A model generated the notes under the pieces. The model was not told where the DNA came from and made no database searches. It was given only the letters and a program-made list of their open reading frames with translations. Below are positions 15,327 through 22,383 of a stretch of DNA of 22,383 nucleotides, one piece after another. The translations under genes and the position numbers were made by a program. Location of the stretch: positions 1 to 22,383 of the forward strand of contig CAYUIQ010000151.1 of the NCBI GenBank assembly GCA_964444795.1, given 5' to 3'. Position 1 is the first letter of the stretch. Every line of letters begins with the position of its first letter. Source of the stretch: JABMRP01 sp964444795 (GTDB lineage Bacteria; Planctomycetota; Planctomycetia; Pirellulales; Thermoguttaceae).

Positions 15327-16310
15327 ATGGCTTTTTCAGGAACACCGAGGCGAGGAATATCGCGGCGAGGCTTCACGCTGGTCGAGTTGCTGGTGGTGAT
15401 CACGATCATCGGCATGTTGATGGCGCTGTTGCTGCCGGCGGTGAACAACACCCGCGAGGCGGCCCGGCGGGTCACCTGCAAGAACAACCTCTACCAGATG
15501 GGCCGCGGCGCGCGTCAGCACGTGACAACGCTAGGGCATTTCCCATCCAGCGGATGGGGATACAAGTGGACCGGCGATCCGGACATGGGTTTCGGCAAAC
15601 AGCAGCCGGGCGGATGGATCTACAACTTGCTGCCCTACATCGAACATTCCGGCATCCACAGCATCGGCGAGGGGATGGATCCGACGGCTAAGAAACAGGC
15701 CCTGGCCGAGCAGAAAGCGGCCGTCATTCCCTTGTTCCACTGCCCCAGTCGGCGCAAGGCGAAAGGCTATCCGGCCGTCGAGGGTTCCTATAATGCCGAT
15801 CAACCCGCGACGTTGAACAAGACCGACTATGCGGCCAACGGCGGCACGAATAGAATTCTGGGCGCCGGTCCCGGCAGTGGCTGCATCAATACGTATCCCA
15901 ATTGCGGCTTTCGAGACGTGAGCGGGACGATGAACGGGGTATCCGGCGAGCGGAGCGAAGTTGCTGATAGCCACATCAAGGATGGCCAGACGCACACGAT
16001 CTTCGCCGGAGAGAAGTACCTTGCCGTGGACCGGTACGAGACGGGCAACGACGGGGCGGACAACAACTCGATGTTCCAGGGCAACGACTGGGACGTCAAC
16101 CGGTGGACGCACCCTTCCTTCGATCCCCGCCAGGATACGCCCGGGACTGACATTATGTCGTCGCGTTTCGGCAGCGCCCACTCGGCCGGGTTCCACGTGG
16201 TCATGTGCGACGGGTCGGTCCACGTGTTGAACTACGACGTCGACCCGACGATGTGGAGCTACATGGGTAACCGCAAGGACGGCCAGGCGATGGGCGACGA
16301 GCTGTTTTAG
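15327..16310 (+). CDS. DUF1559 pseudopilin-like protein (second copy)
   Basis: A 327-residue protein with prepilin leader MAFSGTPRRGISRRG, predicted cleavage after Gly15, then FTLVELLVVITIIGMLMALL with the conserved Glu20. TREAARRVTCKNNLYQMG follows, and near the C-terminus the H-X9-DG motif HSAGFHVVMCDG. These features define the DUF1559 family with its prepilin N-terminus. GAGAGG lies 7 nt before the ATG, and a strong promoter lies at 15170-15199. It is clearly paralogous to the gene at 3347-4297 but lacks that protein's Cys-rich centre. As there, a lipoprotein gene follows in the same direction, here after 164 nt containing an inverted repeat pair. The globular domain has no known biochemical role. 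Confidence 0.95.
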   Translation: MAFSGTPRRGISRRGFTLVELLVVITIIGMLMALLLPAVNNTREAARRVTCKNNLYQMGRGARQHVTTLGHFPSSGWGYKWTGDPDMGFGKQQPGGWIYNLLPYIEHSGIHSIGEGMDPTAKKQALAEQKAAVIPLFHCPSRRKAKGYPAVEGSYNADQPATLNKTDYAANGGTNRILGAGPGSGCINTYPNCGFRDVSGTMNGVSGERSEVADSHIKDGQTHTIFAGEKYLAVDRYETGNDGADNNSMFQGNDWDVNRWTHPSFDPRQDTPGTDIMSSRFGSAHSAGFHVVMCDGSVHVLNYDVDPTMWSYMGNRKDGQAMGDELF

Positions 16311-16331
16311 GCAAGTAGCCACGGGCGGAAT

Positions 16332-16360
16332 CGTGTGCCACTGCTTGCTTGCAAGCAGTG
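16332..16360 (-). repeat. Palindromic dispersed repeat, family A copy 2 (inverted)
   Basis: 29 nt identical, on the minus strand, to positions 7-35. With the copy at 16391-16422 it forms an inverted pair separated by about 30 nt, able to form a long cruciform or RNA hairpin between the DUF1559 and lipoprotein genes. Confidence 0.8.
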
Positions 16361-16390
16361 CGTGCTTGCGGCGTTCCTAGCTCAACTCCG

Positions 16391-16422
16391 CGGCACTGCT
16401 TGCAAGCAAACAGTGGCACACG
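16391..16422 (+). repeat. Palindromic dispersed repeat, family A copy 3
   Basis: 32 nt matching positions 4-35 with one substitution (G to A, 16410) that creates a C-A mismatch in the palindrome stem. The following sequence (16423-16447) also resembles positions 36-60. Confidence 0.8.
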
Positions 16423-16474
16423 GCATTTTCAGCGAACTGCCAGTTCGGGATGGTCTGCAAGAGAGAAACCTTTG

Positions 16475-17140
16475 ATGAAAATCAATACCCTACGATCGAG
16501 TTTCGTCGTCTTGGCCGGCACCCTGATGCTCTTCGGCGGCTGCACCTGCCATTCAGTACCCAAGGCGCCGGACAAACCGGATCTTGATTCGGCCGCTGCC
16601 GGTGCCGCGGCCATTGAGCAGTACGATACCAACGGGGACGGGAAGCTCGACGCCAAGGAGATCGCGAAATCGCCCCCGCTGAGGTTCGCCCTGAAACGAA
16701 TCGACACCGACGGCGACGGTGCGATAACGGCCGACGAGATCAGCGCCCGGATTGTTGCTTGGGAAGAGGGCGGCGCCATACTGATGAGCCCGGCCATCGT
16801 GGTCACGCTCAACGGCAAGGAAGTCGAGGGAGCCACGGTGACCATGGAGCCGGAAGAGTTCCTGCAACCGGCCATCAAGGCGTGTAGCGGCGTGACCAAT
16901 GAGTTCGGCGCGGTCGACCTGACCGGCGCTCACGAAGAGTACCCGGGCATCCACTACGGTCTGTACCGCGTGAAGATCTCCAAGATGGAAAACGGCAAGG
17001 AGAGTATTCCCGCGAAGTACAACACGCAGACCACGTTGGGTTACGAAGCGGCCGATGACACCCTCGGCGAGCCCACCGAGTATTCGTCTCCCGAGACCGC
17101 GGGTCTGGGTTTGATGGAAATCAAACTTACCAAGCCGTAG
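16475..17140 (+). CDS. EF-hand lipoprotein
   Basis: A 221-residue lipoprotein. The start at 16475 is preferred because it begins a typical signal (MKINTLRSSFVVLAGTLMLF) with lipobox LFGGC (Cys23) and has GAGAG upstream; the frame opens 42 codons earlier, inside repeat DNA. Two canonical EF-hand calcium loops follow: DTNGDGKLDAKE (51-62) and DTDGDGAITADE (77-88). The C-terminal part (VVTLNGKEVEGATVTMEPEEF, in two segments from about residue 108, then YPGIHYGLYRVKISK) resembles the carboxypeptidase-regulatory beta sandwich of the other lipoprotein in this window. It follows the DUF1559 gene. Calcium-dependent stabilisation of a surface assembly is plausible but inferred. Confidence 0.92.
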   Translation: MKINTLRSSFVVLAGTLMLFGGCTCHSVPKAPDKPDLDSAAAGAAAIEQYDTNGDGKLDAKEIAKSPPLRFALKRIDTDGDGAITADEISARIVAWEEGGAILMSPAIVVTLNGKEVEGATVTMEPEEFLQPAIKACSGVTNEFGAVDLTGAHEEYPGIHYGLYRVKISKMENGKESIPAKYNTQTTLGYEAADDTLGEPTEYSSPETAGLGLMEIKLTKP

Positions 17141-17167
17141 CCCGGTCCCGCGCTGGGCGCGAATCGC

Positions 17168-17587
17168 TCACATCTTTCCGATCGCGGCGGTGACCGAGAC
17201 CAGGGCGTAGATCGCCAGCATGACCCACCAGGCGAGATAGGCCCATGCCTGGTCCGGCTTCCAGATGATCAAGAAGGCCATGCATAGCAGGGCCCCGAGG
17301 CCGGCCAGTCCGGCGGCGTACTCGGCGGGGAAAAGCTGTAAAATGCCCAACACCAGGGACGCCGCCGTGGTGAGCAGGAGCAGGTGGCCGACGGAAAACT
17401 GAAAGGGCGCCTTCGCCCAGGGGTCGGCGTCCATCGGGTCGTCGGTCATTTCGGCCGGCCGCGACTCAGCGCTGGGCGCCGGTCTCCCGACCTCGCCCGC
17501 CCGATCGACCGAAGGCTCCCCCGCGGCCAGCGCGTACTCCCGGCCCGAGGAGTCGTCCGGAGGCGTCTCGTTGCCGTGGTCGGTCAT
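17168..17587 (-). CDS. Small membrane protein of unknown function
   Basis: A 139-residue protein. Residues 1-60 are hydrophilic, acidic and Pro/Ala/Glu-rich, probably disordered. Three hydrophobic segments follow: about 65-83 (VGHLLLLTTAASLVLGIL), 90-109 (AAGLAGLGALLCMAFLIIW) and 115-136 (AYLAWWVMLAIYALVSVTAA). The FQFSVGHLLLLTT lead-in resembles the short membrane modules common in planctomycete proteins. The ATG at 17587 is chosen over one 12 codons upstream because GGAG precedes it. It converges on the EF-hand lipoprotein gene with a 27-nt gap and diverges from the acyltransferase gene. I do not recognise a family. Confidence 0.8.
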   Translation of the reverse strand: MTDHGNETPPDDSSGREYALAAGEPSVDRAGEVGRPAPSAESRPAEMTDDPMDADPWAKAPFQFSVGHLLLLTTAASLVLGILQLFPAEYAAGLAGLGALLCMAFLIIWKPDQAWAYLAWWVMLAIYALVSVTAAIGKM

Positions 17588-17671
17588 ACGCCTATTCTCC
17601 GCCACAACCGCCCTCCGTGGCAATCCCCGTCTCCGCAGTGCCCGCTGGGAGAGGGGGGACGCGAGCGTGTG

Positions 17672-17683
17672 GCACGATCGTGC
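17672..17683. promoter_or_regulatory. Perfect 12-bp palindrome upstream of the acyltransferase gene
   Basis: GCACGATCGTGC, in the 200-nt divergent spacer between the membrane protein and the acyltransferase, just before a -10-like TATAAC (17693-17698). It could be an operator; no regulator is known. Confidence 0.3.
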
Positions 17684-17787
17684 GAAATCCGGTATAACGC
17701 TTCACAACCGGGGGGTGTTATATCCCGGGCCGGCGTTCGCCTGAAGTCCTCTGCGGCGAGATCCTTCAAGTCAGGGAAAGTTGCCCT

Positions 17788-18975
17788 ATGAATCGTCAGC
17801 CGTTTGAGACGCCGCCTTGTTGGTGGGCGCCGAAGTTGAGTCCCGGGTGGTTGCACCTGTGGCGCCCGTTGCGCCGGCGCAAACAGCGAAAGACCCAACG
17901 GCTCCGCGACGTCGAGGTGCGCGGCGGCGAGATCGTGCGCCGTCAGGTCGAGCAGGGCCACGGCGTGCTCATCACCCCCAACCACGCCGGCCATGCCGAT
18001 TGTTTCTCTGCTTGCGAGGCGGCCGACCGCGTGGGGCTGCCCTTCTACTATATGATCGCCTGGCAGGTGTTTCAACGCGCCAATTGGTGTACCCGACTGT
18101 CGCTGCAACACCACGGCTGTTTCAGTGTCGATCGCGAGGGGACCGATCTCCGGGCGTTTCGTCAGGCGGTCGAGATCCTCAAGTCGCGGCGCAACCCGCT
18201 GGTCGTGTTTCCCGAGGGCGAAGTCTACCATGTCAATCGCCGGGTGACGCCGTTTCGCGAGGGTCCGGCGGCCATGGCCCTGTTGGCCGCGCGCAAGGGC
18301 GACCGGCCGGTGGTCTGCGTGCCGTGTTCGATCGTCTACACCTACGTCGAAGACCCCATGCCCGATCTGCTGCGGCTGATGGACAACCTGGAACGGGCCA
18401 TCTTGTGGCGACCCCAGCGAGACGCGACGCTGCAACAGCGCATCTACCGGCTGGCGCAGGGGGTGCTGGCGCTGAAGGAACTGGAGTATCTCGGCGTCAC
18501 CGGCGAAGGCTCGCTACCGGAGCGACTCGCCCGGCTAATCGAGGGTATCCTCGGCCCTCTGGAACAGCGTTACGAGGTGGAGAAGGCCGGCATGACCGTG
18601 CCCGAGCGAATCAAAATACTGCGGCAGCAAGCGATCAAGCGGCTGGACGGTCTTCCCCAGCACGATCCCCGGCGCGTGACCTGCGGGCAGAATCTCGACG
18701 ACCTGTTCACCGTGGTCCAGTTGTTCAGCTACCCGGGCAATTACGTCGCCGAGAAACCGACCGTCGAGCGCATGGCCGAGACGCTGGACAAGTTCGAGGA
18801 AGACATCTTGGGGGTGTCGACGGCAACGATCCGAGGCGTGCGCAAAGCGACGGTGACCTTCGGCGAACCGATCCCCGTCTCGGCCGACCGCAACAAGGGA
18901 GCCGCCGCGACGCTGACGCGGACGCTGGAGGAGCGGGTGCAGGCGATGCTTGATGAGGGTACGGAGAGTGGGTGA
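17788..18975 (+). CDS. PlsC-like 1-acylglycerol-3-phosphate acyltransferase family protein
   Basis: A 395-residue LPLAT-family protein. Acyltransferase motif I is NHAGHAD (H66 and D71, H-x4-D); further blocks are FSVDREGTD (112-120), FPEGEVY (141-147) and VPCSIVYTY (178-186). A mostly helical stretch of about 160 residues (190-350) follows, and only then KATVTFGEPIPV (353-364), which looks like the strand that normally closes the PlsC core. There is no obvious signal peptide; the basic N-terminus (RPLRRRKQRKTQR) could contact membrane phospholipid. AGGGAAAG precedes the ATG. Acyl transfer to a glycerophospholipid or related acceptor is expected from the motifs; the acceptor is unknown. Longer than typical bacterial PlsC (about 240 residues). 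Confidence 0.9.
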   Translation: MNRQPFETPPCWWAPKLSPGWLHLWRPLRRRKQRKTQRLRDVEVRGGEIVRRQVEQGHGVLITPNHAGHADCFSACEAADRVGLPFYYMIAWQVFQRANWCTRLSLQHHGCFSVDREGTDLRAFRQAVEILKSRRNPLVVFPEGEVYHVNRRVTPFREGPAAMALLAARKGDRPVVCVPCSIVYTYVEDPMPDLLRLMDNLERAILWRPQRDATLQQRIYRLAQGVLALKELEYLGVTGEGSLPERLARLIEGILGPLEQRYEVEKAGMTVPERIKILRQQAIKRLDGLPQHDPRRVTCGQNLDDLFTVVQLFSYPGNYVAEKPTVERMAETLDKFEEDILGVSTATIRGVRKATVTFGEPIPVSADRNKGAAATLTRTLEERVQAMLDEGTESG

Positions 18976-19022
18976 TTAGTCTGATGGGTAGGGTGGCTGG
19001 GGTCGAGATGCGAGGAACGAGC

Positions 19023-19058
19023 GGCGAGCCCCCAGAAAACGCGTTCTGGGGGCTCGCC
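19023..19058. other. Perfect 15-bp inverted repeat
   Basis: GGCGAGCCCCCAGAA, loop AACGCG, then the exact complement TTCTGGGGGCTCGCC. It starts 48 nt after the acyltransferase stop. No T-tract follows. It may be a bidirectional transcript-end hairpin or one copy of a dispersed palindromic element. Confidence 0.7.
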
Positions 19059-19149
19059 GACCAAAGCTGCCCGTCGACCGCCAGCTACCCGAGACAAACT
19101 TGACACTCGTAGATGCCCTGCCGGCGGCAGTAGTTTGAAGCCGAACGAT

Positions 19150-19168
19150 CCGCCGGGCAAGCCGGCGG
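19150..19168 (+). terminator. Candidate terminator upstream of the large secreted protein gene
   Basis: CCGCCGG, loop GCAAG, CCGGCGG (7 bp, all G-C), followed by GATTTATGTTGCGA and then seven T residues (19183-19189). The T-run is displaced about 14 nt from the stem, so intrinsic termination would be imperfect. Confidence 0.35.
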
Positions 19169-19337
19169 GATTTATGTTGCGATTTTTTTCCGCGTTATAT
19201 CTCGGCCCGTTTCTCGCCCGGTTGTGGGGACACCCGTTTTCGGCGACAATTGACCTCCGAGCGAGGGGCTCGGAAGAACGAGTCATCATCCCAAGCGGCT
19301 GCCCGGACTCCGGTCGGCCCGAAAGAGAGGAGCGATC

Positions 19338-22142
19338 GTGTTGATCTTATTGCGAACCCTGACGGGAATTGCCGTGCTGGCCGCGGCCGGTATTGCGGCG
19401 GCCGAGGACGCCTATTACGAGGTGCCTCTGCGCGATCTGCAGATCACCAAGGGAAGTCTGCCCACCGATTCTGAGCGGCAGGCCAATTGGCGGTCGTTCC
19501 AGCGGATTCGGGCGATGGGCCCCTATGCCGTGCTGGCCGGTGAAGGAGAGGTCTATTTCGATTTTCGCAATCGCAATTTCAGCCCCTGGACCCCGCCGAG
19601 CGAGTTGGCCGATCAGGCGACGCTGCTGGTGCGGGCGGAAAAGGGGCAAGAAGTGACCGGCCGGCTCTTCTTTCCCAAGGACGAATGGGACGGCATGAGC
19701 CAGTTGAAATTCAAGATCCCCGCCTCGGCGGCCAACGCGGACGCCCGCACGAAGTTTTTCCAGACCAAACGGGCCCACTTCGAACAGTTGCTCCAACGCC
19801 GTATTCCCGGGGCGGCATGGTTCCGCCATCAGTCGCGCCTGGCGAAGATCGCGCTGGGCGAAAAAATCGAGGAGCGGCCCGATCGCCGCTTCGGCGGCCG
19901 CGGGCGCACCGGCGAGTTGAGCGAGACCTTTGCCCTGTTCAGCGGCGGCCGGGCGATGAGCGAAAACCTGCAGCTCGACCGCACGCTGCCGGTAGCCAAA
20001 CCGGGTGAGGATTCGGTGGCCATGGACTCGATCACCGGGATCACGATCCAGGAGATCGACTGGTCCGAATTGATCAAGGGCGCCAACCCCAAGCTCGATC
20101 GGCTGGCCGACAATATTCCGGCCGATCAGCACGCCGTCTTCTTTCCCACCTTCGACGCCCTGATCACGATGAGCGACGAAATGCACCGGCAGGGCGCGCC
20201 GATGTTGCAGATCGCCGAGCCGCGCTCGGAAAACGCGATGACCTCCCAGCGCTACGAGCGGCAACTCGGCCTCTCGATGACCGGCATCGCCCGGCTGCTG
20301 GGGCCGAAGATGGTCCGGAGCGTCGCGATGACCGGATCCGACCCGTACTACCGCACGGGCACCGACGTGGCCGTGTTGTTCGAGGCGGTCGATCCGGCCA
20401 CGCTGCGGACCATGTTGCTGGCCCAAATCAATGCCTCGGCGCAAACCCACAAGAAAGCCAAACCGGTCCGCGGCAAGGTCGCCGGGGTGGCTTACACGGG
20501 GGTCCGCTCGCCGGACCGTCTGGTCTGTAGCTACACGGCCCAAGTCGGCGGCGCCGTGGTGGTGACCAACTCGCTTTATCAATTGGAGCGACTGGCCGAG
20601 GTGGCCGGGGACAAGACCGAATCGCTCGCCTCGCTGCCGGAGTTCACGTTCTTCCGCAACCGTTACAAGCTGGGCGACAAGGACGAAACGGCGTTTGTGT
20701 TCTTGAGCGATGCCACGATTCGGCGCTGGTGCGGACCGCGCTGGCGAATCGGCACCTCGCGACGTACCCGCGACATGGGCGTTATCGCCGAACTCCAGGC
20801 AACGCAACTCGATCGCCTGGTCGCGGGCAAGGCAAAGACCGGACCCATCTACACCGACCTGCCGACGGCCTCGATCGGCGAACTCCAGTTGACGCCCGGC
20901 GGAGTTACGTCGACCGTGCAAGGCTCGCTAGCCTTCATGACACCGATCGCCGAATTGCCCATGGACCGGGTCACCAAGGCCGAGGCCGACGCCTACCGCC
21001 GCTGGCGGGAAACCTATCAGCGCAACTGGCGCTGGGCGTTCGATCCGATCGGTCTGCGAATCGGTGTCGACGACAAGCAACTGTTGGCCGATCTGACGAT
21101 CATGCCGCTGATCGGGTCGACCGACTACCGCGAGGCCGTCGCACTGACCGCGGGTGTCGAGTTTGCCCCCGACGACGGCGACCTGCACGACGCCCTGGCT
21201 CATGGCATCATGGCCATCAACGTCAAGTCGCCGCCGATGCGCATGGCCAGCGGCCTCGCCTCGTCGATGATGCCCAATGTGAAAGTCGAGCCGTTTTCGT
21301 GGCTCGGCGAGTACATTACCCTCTATGCCGACGACGATCCCTTCTGGGCCGACCTGGCCAAGGTGGACGAGGACGACCGCGAAGAGTTCTTCACGGAAAA
21401 CCTGGGCCGCATTCCCGTCGTCTTCCAGGCCGACGTCTCCAGCGGCTTCAAACTGACGATCTTTCTCACCGCGGTCCGCGCCTTCATCGAGCAAACCAGT
21501 CCGGGGATGACCGTCTGGGAATCGCTCACCTACAACGACGAGCCCTACGTGAAGGTCACGCCCAGCGCCCGGGCGAAACGGCAGGAAGACGAGTTGGAGA
21601 ACCTGGCCGTCTACTACAGCACTTCCGGCGAGGCGCTGATCATCACGCTTAGCGAGGATTGCATGAAGCGGGCGCTGGACCGGCGGCTGGCGCGGCGGAA
21701 GGCCGAGGACGAAGGCAAGACGCTCGACCCGCCCGCGAAAAAATGGCTGGGTACCAACGCCGGCGTGCAGGTCGACCGCCGGATCGTGCAGATGCTCGCC
21801 GTACTGACCCGCGAGGATTACCAGGCGGCCATGCAAGCCCGCACCTGGAGTAATCTACCCATCCTCAATACCTGGCGGCGGCTCTACCCCGACGAAGACC
21901 CGGTCGACGTTCACCAGCGATTCTGGAACGTGCGGTTGGTTTGCACCGGTGGCGGCGAGTACGTCTGGAACGAGAGGTGGCAAACGATGGAATCGACCGC
22001 CTACGGTCACCCGGGCCAGCCCCAGGAAGGCCCGTCGGTGCCGCCGCTGTTGGGCGAACTGCTCGGCGGCAACTTCGGCCTCACGTTCGAGAACGACGGT
22101 CTACGGGCCAGCGTCGTGCTCGATCGCCAGAAGCCCGAGTAG
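19338..22142 (+). CDS. Large secreted protein of unknown function
   Basis: A 934-residue protein that I do not assign to a named family. The start is GTG at 19338, with GGAG 5 nt upstream; the TTG directly after it is an alternative. A signal peptide (MLILLRTLTGIAVLAAAGIA, then AAED) is clear and there is no lipobox or later membrane segment. The chain mixes alpha and beta: FFPTFDALITMSDEMHRQG (about 268-286), LLGPKMVRSVAMTGSDPYYRTG, then VAVLFEAVDPATLRTMLLAQI and TAFVFLSDATIRRW, a pattern reminiscent of DUF3352-like secreted proteins, but this is a weak resemblance. No catalytic motif is evident. GC and codon use match the host. A hairpin at 22154-22178 follows the stop, suggesting a monocistronic unit. 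Confidence 0.9.
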   Translation: MLILLRTLTGIAVLAAAGIAAAEDAYYEVPLRDLQITKGSLPTDSERQANWRSFQRIRAMGPYAVLAGEGEVYFDFRNRNFSPWTPPSELADQATLLVRAEKGQEVTGRLFFPKDEWDGMSQLKFKIPASAANADARTKFFQTKRAHFEQLLQRRIPGAAWFRHQSRLAKIALGEKIEERPDRRFGGRGRTGELSETFALFSGGRAMSENLQLDRTLPVAKPGEDSVAMDSITGITIQEIDWSELIKGANPKLDRLADNIPADQHAVFFPTFDALITMSDEMHRQGAPMLQIAEPRSENAMTSQRYERQLGLSMTGIARLLGPKMVRSVAMTGSDPYYRTGTDVAVLFEAVDPATLRTMLLAQINASAQTHKKAKPVRGKVAGVAYTGVRSPDRLVCSYTAQVGGAVVVTNSLYQLERLAEVAGDKTESLASLPEFTFFRNRYKLGDKDETAFVFLSDATIRRWCGPRWRIGTSRRTRDMGVIAELQATQLDRLVAGKAKTGPIYTDLPTASIGELQLTPGGVTSTVQGSLAFMTPIAELPMDRVTKAEADAYRRWRETYQRNWRWAFDPIGLRIGVDDKQLLADLTIMPLIGSTDYREAVALTAGVEFAPDDGDLHDALAHGIMAINVKSPPMRMASGLASSMMPNVKVEPFSWLGEYITLYADDDPFWADLAKVDEDDREEFFTENLGRIPVVFQADVSSGFKLTIFLTAVRAFIEQTSPGMTVWESLTYNDEPYVKVTPSARAKRQEDELENLAVYYSTSGEALIITLSEDCMKRALDRRLARRKAEDEGKTLDPPAKKWLGTNAGVQVDRRIVQMLAVLTREDYQAAMQARTWSNLPILNTWRRLYPDEDPVDVHQRFWNVRLVCTGGGEYVWNERWQTMESTAYGHPGQPQEGPSVPPLLGELLGGNFGLTFENDGLRASVVLDRQKPE

Positions 22143-22153
22143 CCGCGTTTCCC

Positions 22154-22178
22154 CCCCTCTCCCGCTCGGGGAGAGGGG
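22154..22178 (+). terminator. Hairpin downstream of the large secreted protein gene
   Basis: CCCCTCTCCC, loop GCTCG, GGGAGAGGGG: a 10-bp perfect stem 11 nt after the stop. It belongs to the CCCTCTCCC/GGGAGAGGG type widely dispersed in GC-rich bacterial intergenic DNA; an arm-like remnant, CCCGCTGGGAGAGGGG, is also visible at 17641-17656. There is no T-tract. Confidence 0.55.
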
Positions 22179-22300
22179 CCGGGTTGAGTACTCTCGTAAG
22201 CCACGTCGGGCTGGTAGCTAGTTCCCGTTGCCGAATTCAGAATACGGTGAATTTCGTGGTTTGGGGGCGTATTTTGGCGTAGGAGGTATAGCCAAGAAAG

Positions 22301-22355
22301 AACGCATCGTTATCCTTTTGAAAACACCACTAATCAAGGAGGACAACGATGCGTT
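22301..22355 (+). promoter_or_regulatory. Hairpin sequestering the ribosome binding site and start codon of the last gene
   Basis: AACGCATCGTT (22301-22311) is the exact reverse complement of AACGATGCGTT (22345-22355), which contains the ATG (22349-22351). After one A-C mismatch the pairing continues as TCCTTTT (22313-22319) against AAGGAGGA (22337-22343, with two G-U pairs), covering the Shine-Dalgarno. The result is a 19-position stem with an apical loop of about 17 nt. Such a structure would block translation unless melted or rearranged. Confidence 0.65.
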
Positions 22356-22383
22356 TGAAAGCGGAAGCTGTTTTGGATTTCGG
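22349..22383 (+). CDS. Start of a gene truncated by the window edge
   Basis: Only 11 full codons are visible (MRLKAEAVLDF). AAGGAGG lies 6 nt upstream of the ATG, the strongest Shine-Dalgarno in the window. Its initiation region is buried in the hairpin 22301-22355. Too short to identify; a transposase or any tightly regulated gene would fit. The preceding 170 nt are lower in GC than the genes to the left. Confidence 0.65.
   Translation, partial: MRLKAEAVLDF

Larger units (their letters stand above)
18976..19337. other. Intergenic region with two strong hairpins
   Basis: 362 nt without a gene. It contains a perfect 15-bp hairpin (19023-19058), a GCCAGCTACC remnant resembling the family B edge near 19080-19089, a GC-rich hairpin followed by T-rich sequence (19150-19189), and the GAGAGGAG ribosome binding site of the next gene. 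No convincing promoter hexamers with normal spacing were found. Confidence 0.6.

Noticed and set aside
17671..17684. Sigma54-like promoter (TGGCACG followed by TGC)
   Set aside because: The GG-to-GC spacing is one base shorter than the strict -24/-12 spacing, and the match is better explained by the 12-bp palindrome.
19347..20921. A 524-codon minus-strand frame opposite the large secreted protein
   Set aside because: Antisense shadow; composition is Arg/Gly/His-rich and no motif is visible, whereas the plus strand has a signal peptide and a ribosome binding site.

Overview
The window looks like chromosomal DNA of a GC-rich planctomycete, probably of the Pirellulales type. Evidence: two DUF1559 pseudopilin-like proteins (GFTLVELL prepilin start and C-terminal H-X9-DG motif), a planctomycete-style secreted sulfatase, a DUF5703 protein, a Tat-exported PHP/DUF3604 protein, a GHL10-type glycoside hydrolase, small lipoproteins beside the DUF1559 genes, and several families of short palindromic intergenic repeats. 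No rRNA, tRNA, CRISPR array or recognisable transposase was seen.

Layout. Everything from 94 to 14907 is on the minus strand. A tightly spaced four-gene unit, read from 5732 down to 94, encodes a sulfatase, a DUF1559 protein, a lipoprotein and a DUF5703 hydrolase-like protein with a C-terminal LamG-like region. Next comes a two-gene cassette (9923 down to 5971) with lower GC than its flanks: a GHKL (MORC/MutL-like) ATPase fused to a PD-(D/E)XK nuclease domain, overlapping by 4 nt a DNA methyltransferase with a TSPPY motif. Upstream of it lie a PHP/DUF3604 protein (12392 down to 10329) and a GHL10-like hydrolase (14907 down to 12488) that is interrupted by an apparent one-base deletion. Around 14908-15326 transcription diverges. 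On the plus strand follow a second DUF1559 gene behind a good sigma70-like promoter and an EF-hand lipoprotein. A small membrane protein on the minus strand is next, then a PlsC-like acyltransferase and a large secreted protein of unknown function. Last is the first 35 nt of a further gene whose ribosome binding site and start codon lie inside a long hairpin.

How it fits together. The sulfatase, DUF5703 and GHL10 genes, with the DUF1559 surface proteins, suggest extracellular handling of sulfated or complex polysaccharides. The ATPase-nuclease plus methyltransferase pair does not belong to that theme. It reads as a compact, horizontally acquired restriction-modification-like defence module and is the strongest candidate for an undescribed system. 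Other points worth a second look are the RBS-sequestering hairpin at the right edge, a 24-nt hairpin repeat family with compensatory stem changes, an apparently circularly permuted LamG domain, and an acyltransferase domain split by a helical insertion.
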